Part shown: piece after piece, positions 10,323 to 20,794 of the stretch
How positions within the stretch are numbered: position 1 is the stretch's first letter
Layout: every line of letters starts with the position of its first letter
Source of the DNA: Adiantum capillus-veneris
Taxonomy: Eukaryota; Streptophyta; Polypodiopsida; Polypodiales; Pteridaceae
Direction: 5' to 3'
NCBI GenBank assembly: GCA_014529385.2
Contig: CM043954.1
Coordinates: forward strand, 9,564,830 to 9,628,829
Length of the DNA stretch: 64,000 nucleotides
Notes under the pieces: model-generated
Seen by the model: only the letters and a program-made list of their open reading frames with translations
Database searches by the model: none
Told to the model about the DNA's origin: nothing
Program-made: the position numbers and the translations under genes

Positions 10323-11348
10323 TTTGCAAATGATGAAAACCCTCGGGGGTGTGAGGGTGAATTATTTCTGCAATATTTACAAAGCTGCATGTCGTGGTGG
10401 TAGAGAGGTAGGGAGAGGAGGTGGTGCAACCTACTCGGTGCGTTCTCTAAGACGACTCAATGCTTGTGAATACTTACGACCAAGAGCGTACATACGTGTG
10501 TGCATCGACCATTGGAGTCAAGAGATGGATGTGGTTCCCTTCGCAAGATGCAATTCCCAAGGCAAACCCAACATACAAGCCCCCTCCCCGTGATGGTGGT
10601 GATAGTGTCAACCCTTCCCATTACACTCTACCAAATGCTTGGCTCCTCATGAATTGCCCCCCCTCCCCCCCTCCATAGTGACCTCTCAGTGCCGATTTAT
10701 AGGTGTTGGCTGCTTGGATTATGGTAATCCCAGTGTGGTTAGGGTAAGCTTAATCAGGGAGACAAAGCAAGTGGTGGGCCCGGTGTGGTTGACCCTTGCT
10801 TTGTTTTGGGAGGTTATTAAAAGATGGGAATCTCTAGGTGGGCCTTTGTGACCATCACCTAGAGAGAGGATGTTTACAAAAAATGGAAATTTACAATGGC
10901 TCGGGTGAAAACTAAAGATAATGATAAAAATAACCTATAAATTACTGGGATGGCGTCGTGGTTGCATGTTGTCGGCAAATGGTGTGCTGCTGGTGCGTCG
11001 GTGTCGAGCGTACTTCCTTTCGGAGTCAGCCGGGGCATGCCTTCGGCGCATTTTCTCTTTTTAGTGTTGGCGGCGCGTGCATTGGATCCTTCTTCTTTAT
11101 TTGTCGATGTCGTAGTTGTTTCTCCTCCTTTGTATTTTTGGTGGGGTGCGTATATGCATGTGTGTATGTATTCGTGTGTGTGTGCAAAAAACGTGCGTGG
11201 GAAGGGGGCTTTATATATATAATATATATATATTGTTTTTTTGGTTTTTTGTTCTGTTGATGGCGGATGGCGGATGGCCTGCTTTCTACTGCGCGAGGCG
11301 GAGAGGGGGGGGGGGGAATGGGGGTAAGGGTAGAGATAGTGTGTGTGC

Positions 11349-11398
<50 letters not shown>

Positions 11399-11532
11399 GT
11401 GTGTGTGTATGGATGGCCTGCTGCAATGCGTGAGCGCCCGGGTGGGAGAGTGGGTGGTCCTGCGGACTGAGCACACAGCGCCGAAGGGAGAGAGGGGAAA
11501 GGGGGGTGATTGTGTGTGTGTGTGTGTGTGTG

Positions 11533-11601
<69 letters not shown>

Positions 11602-11627
11602 TGGTCCTATTGCTGCTGTTCGTGAGA

Positions 11628-11682
<55 letters not shown>

Positions 11683-11782
11683 CCTCATGCATTGCCTAAG
11701 CGCCCGAGTGAGAGAGAGAGAGGTAGTCGCGGACTGAGCTTAGAGAGAGAGATTGTGAGGGAGAGGGAGGGGTGAGGTGTGG

Positions 11783-11824
<42 letters not shown>
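11349..11824 (+). repeat. (GT)n and (GA)n microsatellite cluster in LTR
   Basis: GT at about 11350-11410 and 11512-11535, then GA at 11540-11600, 11632-11678 and 11787-11824. Arg-Glu or Ser-Leu reading frames here are artefacts of the repeats. Confidence 0.95.
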
Positions 11825-11827
<3 letters not shown>

Positions 11828-11871
11828 GAGAGGGAGGGGTGAGGCTTGGGAGTGGGGTAGGGGAGATGTGT

Positions 11872-11876
11872 GGGTG
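11872..11876. other. Target site duplication of element A (left)
   Basis: GGGTG, repeated exactly at 23786-23790. Five base pairs is the usual duplication of Ty3/gypsy integrase. It also restores the interrupted LTR sequence. Confidence 0.95.
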
Positions 11877-12478
11877 TGTAAGGTCTCTACTTTCAAATTG
11901 CACAGAAGTTCTATTACGCATTTGTATTTTTTTGAACCATCACTCCTTATTAGATATTTGAGTTCAAATTATGAATCGTAGGTTGAGAAAACCTAGAAAC
12001 TAAAATTTACGCTACAAAATTCTGACATGTTTAGCTATATGAATCAATAACTAACTTATTGCAAGACTTATTTACTGATTGTAGAATTTTCTTTTACTAC
12101 TGTAAAGTTAATATAAGACTCTAAAGTTTAACTTAAAAATGTAAAGTAAATTATCATTAAGAAAATAAATAAAATAATTATAAAGACAAAAGAATACACA
12201 GGGATGACAAATGAAGCCACATGGATCACATAGGAGGGGACAAAGTGGGACACACTGTCACATGAAAAAGGAGAGGCTACTCTTGACTAATCTTAATGAG
12301 GGGGGGCTTGTGTAGCCTTATCTTTTGATGATAATGACAAAGTGGTCAAGCTCATGGGTACCACAAGGGTACCAAAAACGCGGGTATGATTTTTGGAAAA
12401 AAATAAAAAAATTTATTAAAAAAGAATTTTAAAAAAAAAAATAAATTTTTGAAAAAAAAGTTGGACGTTTTTTTTCTG

Positions 12479-12488
12479 CTATAAATAG
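12479..12488 (+). promoter_or_regulatory. TATA box of Tekay-like LTR
   Basis: CTATAAATAG, preceded by an A/T-rich tract. The same decamer is found in the other three LTRs at 21692, 30595 and 39606. Transcription would start about 30 bases downstream (near 12510), which places the LTR ATG well inside the transcript. Confidence 0.7.
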
Positions 12489-12649
12489 AGCATCCATGCT
12501 CACACTTTAGATATAGAGATTGCCTCTATAGTGCTCAAGAAGTGCTGCCACTTCTCTTAGAGAGAAGGCGTCCACAAGCCACTAAGAGAGCAAAAACTCT
12601 AGTGGACTAATAAGTTGCGTATTACTCAAGCATTCAATTAACTTTAGGA

Positions 12650-12965
12650 ATGATGTATGTGTGCTATCTCTTACTCTAATCTCTCTCATAGATTAGTAAG
12701 ATTCAATTAGCTATGTGTGTGTGTGTTCTATCTTTTACTCTAATCTTCTAATAGATTAGTAAGATTCAATTAGCTTTAAGAAGGATATGTGTGTGTGTGT
12801 GTGTGTGCTATCTTTTACTCTAATCTTCTAATAGATTAGTAAGATTCAATTAGCTTTAAGAAGGATGTGTGTGTGTGTGTGTGTGGTAACTTTTACTCTA
12901 ATCTTTTTAATGGATAGTAAGATTCAATTAACTTTAGAAAAGATGTGTGTGTATGTTTTCTCTTA
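12650..12965 (+). repeat. Minisatellite with TG runs in LTR leader
   Basis: Four to five copies of an imperfect unit of about 65-85 bp: CTTTTACTCTAATCTTC, TAATAGATTAGTAAG, ATTCAATTAG and a (TG)n run. Each unit contains the small hairpin CTAATCT-TCTAAT-AGATTAG. Homologous arrays lie at about 21870-22095, 30770-31070 and 39780-40010, with unit number and TG length differing between LTRs. Confidence 0.85.
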
Positions 12966-13420
12966 CTCTAATCTCTCTAAGTATACCTACTCTATGTAGT
13001 TAGTACATCTTCACTATTAACTTATACATTGTTAATTGAAAGCTAATATATAAGAGAACTCATCATATTCTTATTATACATGATGAATTTCTCATTCACC
13101 AATTTTATTGTCAATTAGATTAAGTAGAATTTTGAATAATACTAAAAATTGATTTAGTTGAAGTATAGAATTGAAGTTAGAATTGGATTAGAAATGTCAT
13201 GCATAAAAGTAATGCATTCCTAAACTTTCACTCGTAATTTACACACTTAATTTTTTATTAATTAAGATTAGCAAATATTTTATGTATAGAAATTAGATGT
13301 AGAACAACAACACTAAGTGTGAGTCCGAGTTGGCGAAGGTTCAAATTACAGACTCTTTTTGGAAACAAGAGATTACCAGGGAAATTGACCAATTTAAAGT
13401 TCTAAGTGTAGTACAAAAAA

Positions 13421-13543
13421 ATGGCTCCAAAGCGTGTTCGAACCCAAGGCGCTAATGACCATGAAGTCGGTACACGTAACGGGGGAACTCCTGCGGAACA
13501 TGCTATGTCTGCACCAATCGGACCAATGGGAGCGATGGTATAG
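13421..13543 (+). CDS. Proposed gag exon 1 in the 5' LTR of element A (carries a terminal stop)
   Basis: ATG followed by 41 codons beginning MAPKRVRTQGANDHE. The frame is preserved in all four LTRs in the window (also 22579, 31554, 40484), with mostly single-residue changes. In element B it ends ATG GTA CAG followed by GTTAGTATT, a good plant 5' splice site. In element A the last codon CAG is changed to TAG. Joining at codon phase 0 to the acceptor before gag would give one continuous gag. No known domain. The alternative is a chance ORF in a recently copied LTR. Confidence 0.5.
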   Translation: MAPKRVRTQGANDHEVGTRNGGTPAEHAMSAPIGPMGAMV

Positions 13544-14246
13544 GTTAGTATTGCAGTTTCAAGTTATGCATCATTGCATATGCGAGACCATAGGAATATA
13601 TTATCTACCTTATGAAAAGAAAATACGGACCGAAACCACGGGGCTTAACCCCAAGAAACTCGTCATATGTTTTACAAGTAGGAAAGATTGTCTGGTTAAA
13701 CTGGTTGCTATATGAAAGAATGTTTGTCCAAAACCTTCGGTATGGTTTCTCTCAAGTCTCTCTACTTATTAGCGCTGGTATTATGTGGCAGTTGCCGAGG
13801 CGTGAGATGACGCCCAGGATGGCATCACTGATACTGTGGTGGGAGTACACCTAGATTAGCCCAGCTGGATACTGCAATTTTGTTTTGCGGTGGCGTGAGG
13901 ATGACGCCCAGATTGGCACCGTTGTTGCTGTGACGGGAGTACGTCCAGATTAGCACAATGAGTACTTGTCGAGCGGTATGAGACACTCATGAGGACAAGG
14001 GTTTTTATAAATAATGTATATATCGATCGGACATAATAGCGCCAGTAGAGATTCTTGAGTGATCCTAATCCAAGGGTTGTTGGTTTAAAAATGGACGACT
14101 TCTTGTTTGACTATTGTTTGTAATACTGTTTGAAGGGTTGTTTTAACGAACCAGTATCATAAATAAAGTAAAGGAACATGTATGTTTAAACAGTGTGTTA
14201 GTAATTAGATAACAAAAGAAGGGTGAGTGCGGGGTGGAAAGTGGGA

Positions 14247-14270
14247 GAATGATACCCGACGGTATCATTC
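14247..14270 (+). other. Perfect hairpin in U5 (GAATGATACC-CGAC-GGTATCATTC)
   Basis: A 10-bp perfect stem with a 4-base loop, present in all four Tekay-like LTRs (23405-23428, 32380-32403, and 41299-41323 with one extra loop base). A second small stem (ACCCGA/TCGGGT) follows. In the RNA it would lie upstream of the primer site. Confidence 0.85.
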
Positions 14271-14630
14271 TATGGACGGGTGGACCCGATGAGTTGGGTA
14301 ACTTTCCAACGCTAAAATGTTTTTTTATTAGTCATAAATCTTAAAAGAGACAAACCTTGGCGGCTGTGGTTCTGAAACATGGAGAAAAAAGCGCACACGT
14401 TGGTCACTCTAAGATTTATACTTTTAGGTATAATTGATTATAGATAGTTTTTAGATAGGGTTATGGTGGTCACGCTCCGTCATAGGGAGATAGGACCAAT
14501 CCTTCACTAACGGTTCATGCCCGTGGCTACGTGTAGTAGTTAAGGCAATGTCCGTTGGTTTTTCTTTCGCAGGATTGGAGACCCATCAAAGGTACTCCGT
14601 TCCTCTCGAAAAGGGGCTGGGACCTCACAC

Positions 14631-14643
14631 TGGTATCAGAGCC
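14631..14643 (+). other. Primer binding site, initiator tRNA-Met, element A
   Basis: TGGTATCAGAGCC, one base after the LTR end. It is complementary to the 3' end of plant initiator tRNA-Met and is the usual primer site of chromoviruses. It lies within the proposed gag intron. Confidence 0.95.
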
Positions 14644-15428
14644 TAGGTTAAATCTTGGGGAGATTTTTAGATTGATGTTTGGATGTTGAAGGATGCGAAT
14701 GTTTGAAATAATAGAAGAACCTAGAAAATTTGTTTTGATTTTTTATATGGTATTGAAGACTGAACTTTCCTGGTACAAGAAAATGTTCATTCAGCCTACC
14801 AGAAATTCCAGGTGTTCACCATCATGTTTGAAAATGCATGCCAATCATCAAATTATCAGTTTCAAAAAAGGGTGATGATGATTTTGTATAGGGTGTTTGC
14901 ACCACCTATTCCAAGGGTGCATAGAGGATGGGGAATCAACTGGAGTCCATCTGGAGGAATCTATACCATCGATGCTGACAAGATATGGTGCATGGATACG
15001 AACCCCAAGAAACTTTGATGGGCAGAGGAGTTAAAAGTCATCGAATTTTATCTTTTCATTGGTACTAAGAATCCGGATGCTACCATTACCTTGGGAGGAG
15101 AAAAGATATCTCGGAGTCAATGGGTCTATAGCCAAGTTACAAACGTTATCCATGGTGGTAGGATTTGACCCATATGTGTATCTCGTAGCTTTCAGGGGTC
15201 AAAAAAAACTTATTATTTTGATCCTTTTGTAGTCACTAAACTCAAAATATAGATACATTACAATCCTTGTACCTAAATACTACCAACCTTGGTAGCGAAT
15301 AATATGTGTGTAAATAAAGTTTGGATTAATATTATCTTTTGTTTGTATTATTGTCTAATCAAGTCTTGCCTTAAAGTAGATTAAAGTTAGAGTATCCAAT
15401 AAAGTTTCACTTAATCTATATTGCACAG

Positions 15429-16388
15429 AGTGCGGTGTACACATCTCTTCAAGAGAAAAAGCTACTTCTCAAGCAAGCTAAACTTCCCTCTTTCAAAGGG
15501 GAAGGAGCCCTAGTTGAGCGTGATGCAAAAGTGTGGCTCGAAGAGATGGAGGATTATTTTGCTGCTGCTGGTACTACTCCCGTTAACCAGGCAATGTTGG
15601 CTATGTTTCGTCTCACGGGGGATGCCAAGCTTTCGTGGAAACAACACTGCAAAGATAATCAAGTAGCTCAAAACACTCAAACTTGGGAAGACATTAAGTA
15701 TGCTGTGAAAGGACGTTATCTTCCACCTGCACACGAATCCCTTAAGATGAATGAATTCTTCAACTTACGTCAGTTTCATCTTACAGTGGAAGAATACTAC
15801 TCCAAATTTGTAACTCTTAGACGCTATGCTCCGCCAATGACCGCAGATCAACAAGTAGCCCGTTTCTGCCAAGGGCTAAATGCTCCTTTAAATACTCGTC
15901 TAGAAGCCATGAGGCCTGTAAATTTGCAAGATGCTCTTTTAAGAGCTAAACCCTCAGCTAAAGAGATGTCAAACTCTCAAAGGGTACGAAATGGAAATTT
16001 AAGGAATGCTGGAAGGAGAGGACGGTCTATGATGTGGAACCAAAGGCAAGTTCACCCAGTTCACCAAACTCATCCAATAGTTGCAGCTTCAGCAAATGGA
16101 GCTCAAAATGCAGATCTTAGATGCTATGAATGCAACGAGCTAGGAAATTTCAGGAATGTATGTCCTAGGCGAGTCTCCGCAACAAATACACCTACTCGAG
16201 CGAGAGGACGAGGAAAAATAATAAATCGTGGAGGAAGAAATGGAGGACGAGGTCGAGGGCGCGGAATGGCTGCCAGAGTCAATGCTATCATAGGAGAACC
16301 AACATTGGGAGAAGAACAAGAGGAAAGAGCAACTCTACATGCTGCAATTGATAACCCAAGAGCAAGACAACAATATGTTGTCATTTAA
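15429..16388 (+). CDS. gag (main exon) of element A
   Basis: Frame opens after TATATTGCACAG, a good 3' splice site, and reads SAVYTSLQEKKLLLKQAK. No ATG starts the frame near its beginning, which supports splicing from the LTR exon. Capsid signatures are present (VWLEEMEDYFAAAG, KLSWKQHC, YYSKFVTLRRYAPP, ARFCQGL). The nucleocapsid knuckle CYECNELGNFRNVC (near 16120-16160) has Asn in place of the zinc-binding His, a defect not shared by element B. Arg/Gly-rich tail. It ends at TAA 16386-16388, in frame with pol. Confidence 0.88.
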   Translation, partial: SAVYTSLQEKKLLLKQAKLPSFKGEGALVERDAKVWLEEMEDYFAAAGTTPVNQAMLAMFRLTGDAKLSWKQHCKDNQVAQNTQTWEDIKYAVKGRYLPPAHESLKMNEFFNLRQFHLTVEEYYSKFVTLRRYAPPMTADQQVARFCQGLNAPLNTRLEAMRPVNLQDALLRAKPSAKEMSNSQRVRNGNLRNAGRRGRSMMWNQRQVHPVHQTHPIVAASANGAQNADLRCYECNELGNFRNVCPRRVSATNTPTRARGRGKIINRGGRNGGRGRGRGMAARVNAIIGEPTLGEEQEERATLHAAIDNPRARQQYVVI

Positions 16389-19300
16389 ACACCTGCAAAT
16401 CACCAAGGTGAAAAATTTGAGCTTCTTATTGATTGTGGTAGTACTCATTCTTTCTTGTCACCTAAACGTTTAAGGAGGTTAGGACTTAATCAACATCCTA
16501 CAAGAAAGATGAGAGTTGAATTAGCCAATGGAAAGGAGGTGTTATCGCAGTACATTGTGGGAGAAATAGATTTCAAGTTGGGAGAATACTCTACTTCTGC
16601 TACTTTTCGAACCTTACCCATAGGAATCTATGACGGAATTCTTGGAATGGATTGTTTAGCCAGTCATAATGCCAATATCCATTGTGCCCAAGGAAGTGTT
16701 ACTTTTGTGGACAGCCTAGGTCAAGAAGTCACTATTCAAGGCCAAAATGGACGACCAAAAGCTTACTTGGTCAAAGCTAATCGTCTTTTGAAAGGGTTAC
16801 GCAAGGGTCAACAAATTTTTGTAGTCAAGATAAACAAAGTAGAAAAATCTTCTTCCAACCCTGAACCAATGTGGCTAGAAGAATTTTCGGATGTTTTCCC
16901 TACTAAACTTTCTGAACTACCACCACCCAGGGAGGTAGACCATGAAATCAAAATTTTTCCAGGTAGTGAACCAGTCTCAAGAGCGCCGTACAAGATGTCA
17001 CTTCCAGAGGCTATAGAACTCAAGAAGCAGCTCAAGAAGTTGATTGAGCAGGGGTTTATCGGACCCAGTACATCTCCATGGGGTGCACATGTTCTCTTCC
17101 AAAAGAAAAAGGATGGCTCTCTTCGATTTTGCATAGATTATAGGGGCTTAAATCAGGTTACCATCAAGAATAAATATCCAATTCCTCGTATTGATGAGAT
17201 GCTGGACAGATTACATGGAGCCAAAATATTCACAAAGATCAATCTTCGATCTGGCTATCATCAAATTCGAATCCAAGAGGCTGATATCTCCAAAACAGCT
17301 TTCAACACTCGTTATGGTCATTACGAATTTACAGTGATGGCTTTCGGACTTACGAATGCTTCTGCAACTTTCAATCGTCTGATGCACGATATCTTTAGAG
17401 AATTCTTGGATGATTTTGTCCTAGTATTCTTTGACGATATCTTAATTTATTCCAAATCAGAGGAAGAGCATGAAGGACATGTTAGGAAAGTGTTAAAGCT
17501 TTTACGCCGAAATAAGCTGTATGCAAAGAAAAGCAAATGTACCTTCTTTACCCCTAAGGTCTGTTACTTAGGGTTTATCATTTCACATGAAGGAGTCTCT
17601 GTTGACCCTGACAAAGTCAAAGATATTGTGGAATGGCCTCAACCCACTTCACAAACCGAAGTCAGAGGGTTCTTAGGTATCACAGGGTGGTACAGGATCT
17701 TTGTGAAGGACTATTCTCTTAAAGTTGCACCACTAACCGACTTGCTAAAGAAAGGAGCAACGATACTTTGGGATGAAAAACATGAATCTTGCTTCAAACA
17801 GATTAAGGAGTATCTTGCTTCAAAACCTCTCTTAAAACTTCCAGATTTCACCCAAGAATTCGAGGTGATCACAAATGCTAGTAACCTTGCTTTAGGAGGA
17901 GTCCTTACTCAAGAAGGAAGGCCTGTAGCTTATACTTCTCGGAAGCTTAGGATTCATGAAGTGAATTATGCTACACATGATTTAGAATTTCTAGCAGTTA
18001 TTCATGCTCTCAAGCTATGGAGACATTATCTATTGGGATGCAAATTCCAATTGGTAACACATCGCAAGAGTCTTAAGTGGATTTTTACCCAACCTAACCT
18101 TAATATGAGACAGAGGAGCTGGATAGAGCTCATGCACAAATATGATTTTGATATTAAATTTAGACCAGGTAAGGATAATGTTGTGGCAGATACCCTAAGC
18201 CGTAAAGCTTTTCTGGGGGCAATTTCCATGGCTAACAACCCTATCCTAGACAAGGTCTTGGATGTTGCTATCAGAGATACAGATTACCAGTTGCTTGCTA
18301 GTATCCTACGTGAAGAGAGGGTATCATCAAATCAGCCTAAACCTCTACATTACTCCTTAGAAGATGGGAAAATTTACTATAGGAATCGATTATGCATACC
18401 TAAGGATTCTACCCTAAGGAATGCTATCCTATATGAAGCACATGATGGCCCAACTTCAGGACATCCAGGTCATGCCAAAACCATCAATGCAATTCGCAGA
18501 AGTTACTATTGGCAAGGTATGAAGGGTGATGCCCTTCGCTATGTCAAGGAGTGTTTGTCTTGTCAAAGGATTAAGGCAGAGAGACTAAAGATGCCAGGTA
18601 AATTACATCCTTTAGATATTCCCCAAATGAAATGGGAATGTATTAGCATGGACTTTATCACCGGGTTTCCTTCTATCCAAGCTGGATATGATTCAATCAT
18701 GGTCATAGTCGACTTGCTTACTAAAGTGGCTCAATTAATCCCAGTCAAGACAACCTTTACAGTTTCAGATATTGCTCGTTTGTTTGTGAAGGAGGTTTTC
18801 AGAATTCATGGTTTACCCAAGAGGATTGTCAGTGATCGTGATGCCAAGTTTATATCAAAGTTTTGGGTATCATTGTTTCAAGCTATTGGAACCCAATTAT
18901 GTTTTAGTACTGCTTATCATCCTCAAATTGATGGCCAAACTGAAAGAGTTAATCAAGTAATTAAAGACATCCTTAGAGCCTACTGCAATAGAGAACCTCG
19001 CAAGTGGATTCAATACCTACCCTTGGTAGAGTATGCATACAATTCCTCTACTCATAGAAGTATTGGAATCACACCTTTTAATGCTCGTTATGGTCAAGAA
19101 TGTTTATCACCTCTTAACTTTTCTGACCCTACTATAAGGGTAGAAGCCTCAAAGAAAATTCTTGAAGAAATGGAAGCTCAAACCAAAGCTATTCGAAGGG
19201 ATATTCAAGTGGCTCAAGATCGACAAAAGAAGTACGCCGCCTTACAAAGATCTGATCGGATTTTCAAAGAAGGTGAAAAAGTTTTCTTACGAGTAAAACC

Positions 19301-19455
19301 CAAAAAGAGCAATCTATCTCTCGAAAGGTATAAGAAGCTTAGCTACCGATATTGTGGACCTTACGAAATAATCAAGGTTGTAAGTGATCAAGCTTATAGA
19401 CTAAAACTCCCTTCTCATCTCAAAGTGAATGATGTATTTCATGTAAGTATGTTAA
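16389..19455 (+). pseudogene. pol of element A: protease, RT, RNase H, integrase
   Basis: In the same frame as gag, beyond one TAA. Protease [10 protein letters not shown] starts near 16431. RT has [16 protein letters not shown] and FFDDIL (catalytic pair at 17433-17438), but the first catalytic Asp is Asn ([10 protein letters not shown], codon 17241). RNase H also has Asn for its first Asp ([12 protein letters not shown], codon 17874) and LVTHRKS where element B has LVTDHKS. Integrase keeps its HHCC segment and D, D, E (18651, 18834, 18942). From 16455 there are 1004 codons without a stop, but lost active-site residues plus the insertion at 19456 mean no activity. Confidence 0.92.
19452..19455. 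other. TTAA target duplication (left) in element A pol
   Basis: TTAA, repeated at 20795-20798. The uninterrupted sequence of element B at 38752-38760 shows a single site. Confidence 0.85.
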
Positions 19456-20794
19456 CACTAGGTTGGTAACCTAACAGGACATAAAAGTGTCCTTTCAGCG
19501 TTTTGAAAAAAACCTCCAAAACCATAGTCGATCCACTCATTTTGTAAAATCCTTTCATGAGGTTATAGTTCAAGGCCTACTACACATGGAAAAAATAAGA
19601 AACTTGTAAAATTTCTCATCTTTTGGTCACACCAAGCCTCCAAAGTTGATGGACCAATACATTTTCATCAAAACAGTCATTTCTTACGTTTTGTTGCATA
19701 AAAATAAGATTAGGGATTTTTGTAGGACTTGAGATAAATTCCCTAGTTAACTTCAATGGGTTGGTGATCAGAACATATGATTGCGTCTCACTCACTATTT
19801 TTTGTTTTGCCAAAAGAAATAGGTACAAAAAAGTTAAATTTTTACCATTCTGCAAACCTATCATCAAAGTTTCTATAGCCACGCTCAATACAAATAATAT
19901 ATGCATGTTTTCTTAGTTCCCTATTGTCCTTTAGGTTCATAAGGAGCCATGGATCATGTTGAAATAATAACACATCTCTTAACAAGGGGAATCTTGGGGA
20001 CAAAGATGAAGTGCTAAATACAGCAAACATAAAAAAACTGGGTTCAACATTATGAGTTGTAGAATCCCATAGAAACTATTCAATATCTAGCCAAATTTGA
20101 TCCTTATGACTAGATATGGTTACTACCTACAAAATGCATGTAGTTGTCACAAGAAGCTAACAATATTGAAAAAGCTATACTTGATATACTAGAATGTTTC
20201 GTTTTCTTCTATAATTGAAAAAATCAACCATCGTTGTCTACTATGCAAAATAGGGTATTAAGTGCCCCAAAACTCAAGCAACATTAGCTTTATGTTACAA
20301 CATGTGACATATAAAACCAAAACTGCATTTGGATATCATGAAAGCCACCAAAAAAATCATAGAAGAGCTAAAATTGGCTAAAAAACAGGATTTGACAATT
20401 TTTGTAATTTGGTCATAACTTACAACTTTAACATTTATTTCTCCCTAGGAGCATCAAGACATGTTGAGGACTACTAAAGATAGTTCTCTAGTACTATAGA
20501 CCTCACAAACATGAATTCTAGAGTGGTATAGTTGCAAAAAGTTGAAAAACGTCAAAAACAAGACCCGTTTTTTCACACAGTTTAGGTTGTGAAATGTTGT
20601 GCAAGGACAAGGTTAAAGATGAAATTGATATTCCAAAAAAATGTCGAGTTTTTTTTAGCTCATGAGACAACTTTCTAGACAGATAGCACCTCAAAATACA
20701 TTTTGAAACTCTTGACATAATTCAAGGAAAATGGTCACTTAACAGGACATAAAAGTGTCCCAGGACATAAAAGTGTCCCATTGCCAACCTAGTG
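19456..20794 (-). mobile_element. TTAA-inserted inverted-repeat transposon, copy 1 (1339 bp)
   Basis: Ends are CACTAGGTTGG and its reverse complement CCAACCTAGTG, flanked by TTAA on both sides. Just inside each end is a small palindrome GGACATAAAAGTGTCC; it is doubled at the right end (20744-20780). Removing the element and one TTAA restores pol. The body is AT-rich. It holds one open stretch shared with copy 2 (19788-20126, minus). TTAA duplication is typical of piggyBac-type transposons, while the CACTA-like termini are not. Orientation is assigned from the shared ORF. Confidence 0.85.
19788..20126 (-). pseudogene. 113-codon reading frame shared by both TTAA elements
   Basis: The same 339-base frame, without indels, occurs in copy 2 (36349-36687, plus). 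It contains IWLDIE, DNRELRKHAYIICIE and GYRNFDDRFAEW. Each copy has its own stop(s), at different places, so their ancestor was probably open. It follows TTTTGTAG, an acceptor-like sequence, in both. No recognised domain: it may be a transposase remnant or a captured exon. An overlapping 96-codon ATG frame (19616-19906 here) is also conserved, and I cannot tell which is real. Confidence 0.4.

Larger units (their letters stand above)
10128..11876 (-). repeat. 5' LTR of the Tat-like element, first part
   Basis: Begins TGACGG like the left LTR and follows it closely (for example the segment starting GATTTGCAAATGATG at 10321). The match stops abruptly at 11876, where element A starts, and resumes at 23786. 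Low-complexity frames across GT and GA runs are not genes. Confidence 0.9.
11877..14629 (+). repeat. 5' LTR of element A (2753 bp)
   Basis: Starts TGTAAGGTCTCTAC and ends GGGACCTCACA, so TG...CA. It contains a TATA box (12479), a variable minisatellite (about 12650-12960), an open 41-codon segment starting ATG at 13421, AATAAA near 14162, and a perfect hairpin at 14247-14270. From these signals U3 is about 11877-12510, with R and U5 following. Confidence 0.93.

Noticed and set aside
14693-15018. Short plus frames between primer site and gag (also 32824-33212)
   Set aside because: They differ in frame and end between elements A and B and lie in the proposed intron; more likely leader than gene.
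19456-20794. Call as an En/Spm CACTA transposon because the ends begin CACTA
   Set aside because: CACTA elements duplicate 3 bp; here the flanks are TTAA on both sides in two copies, and no TNP2-like coding is inside.
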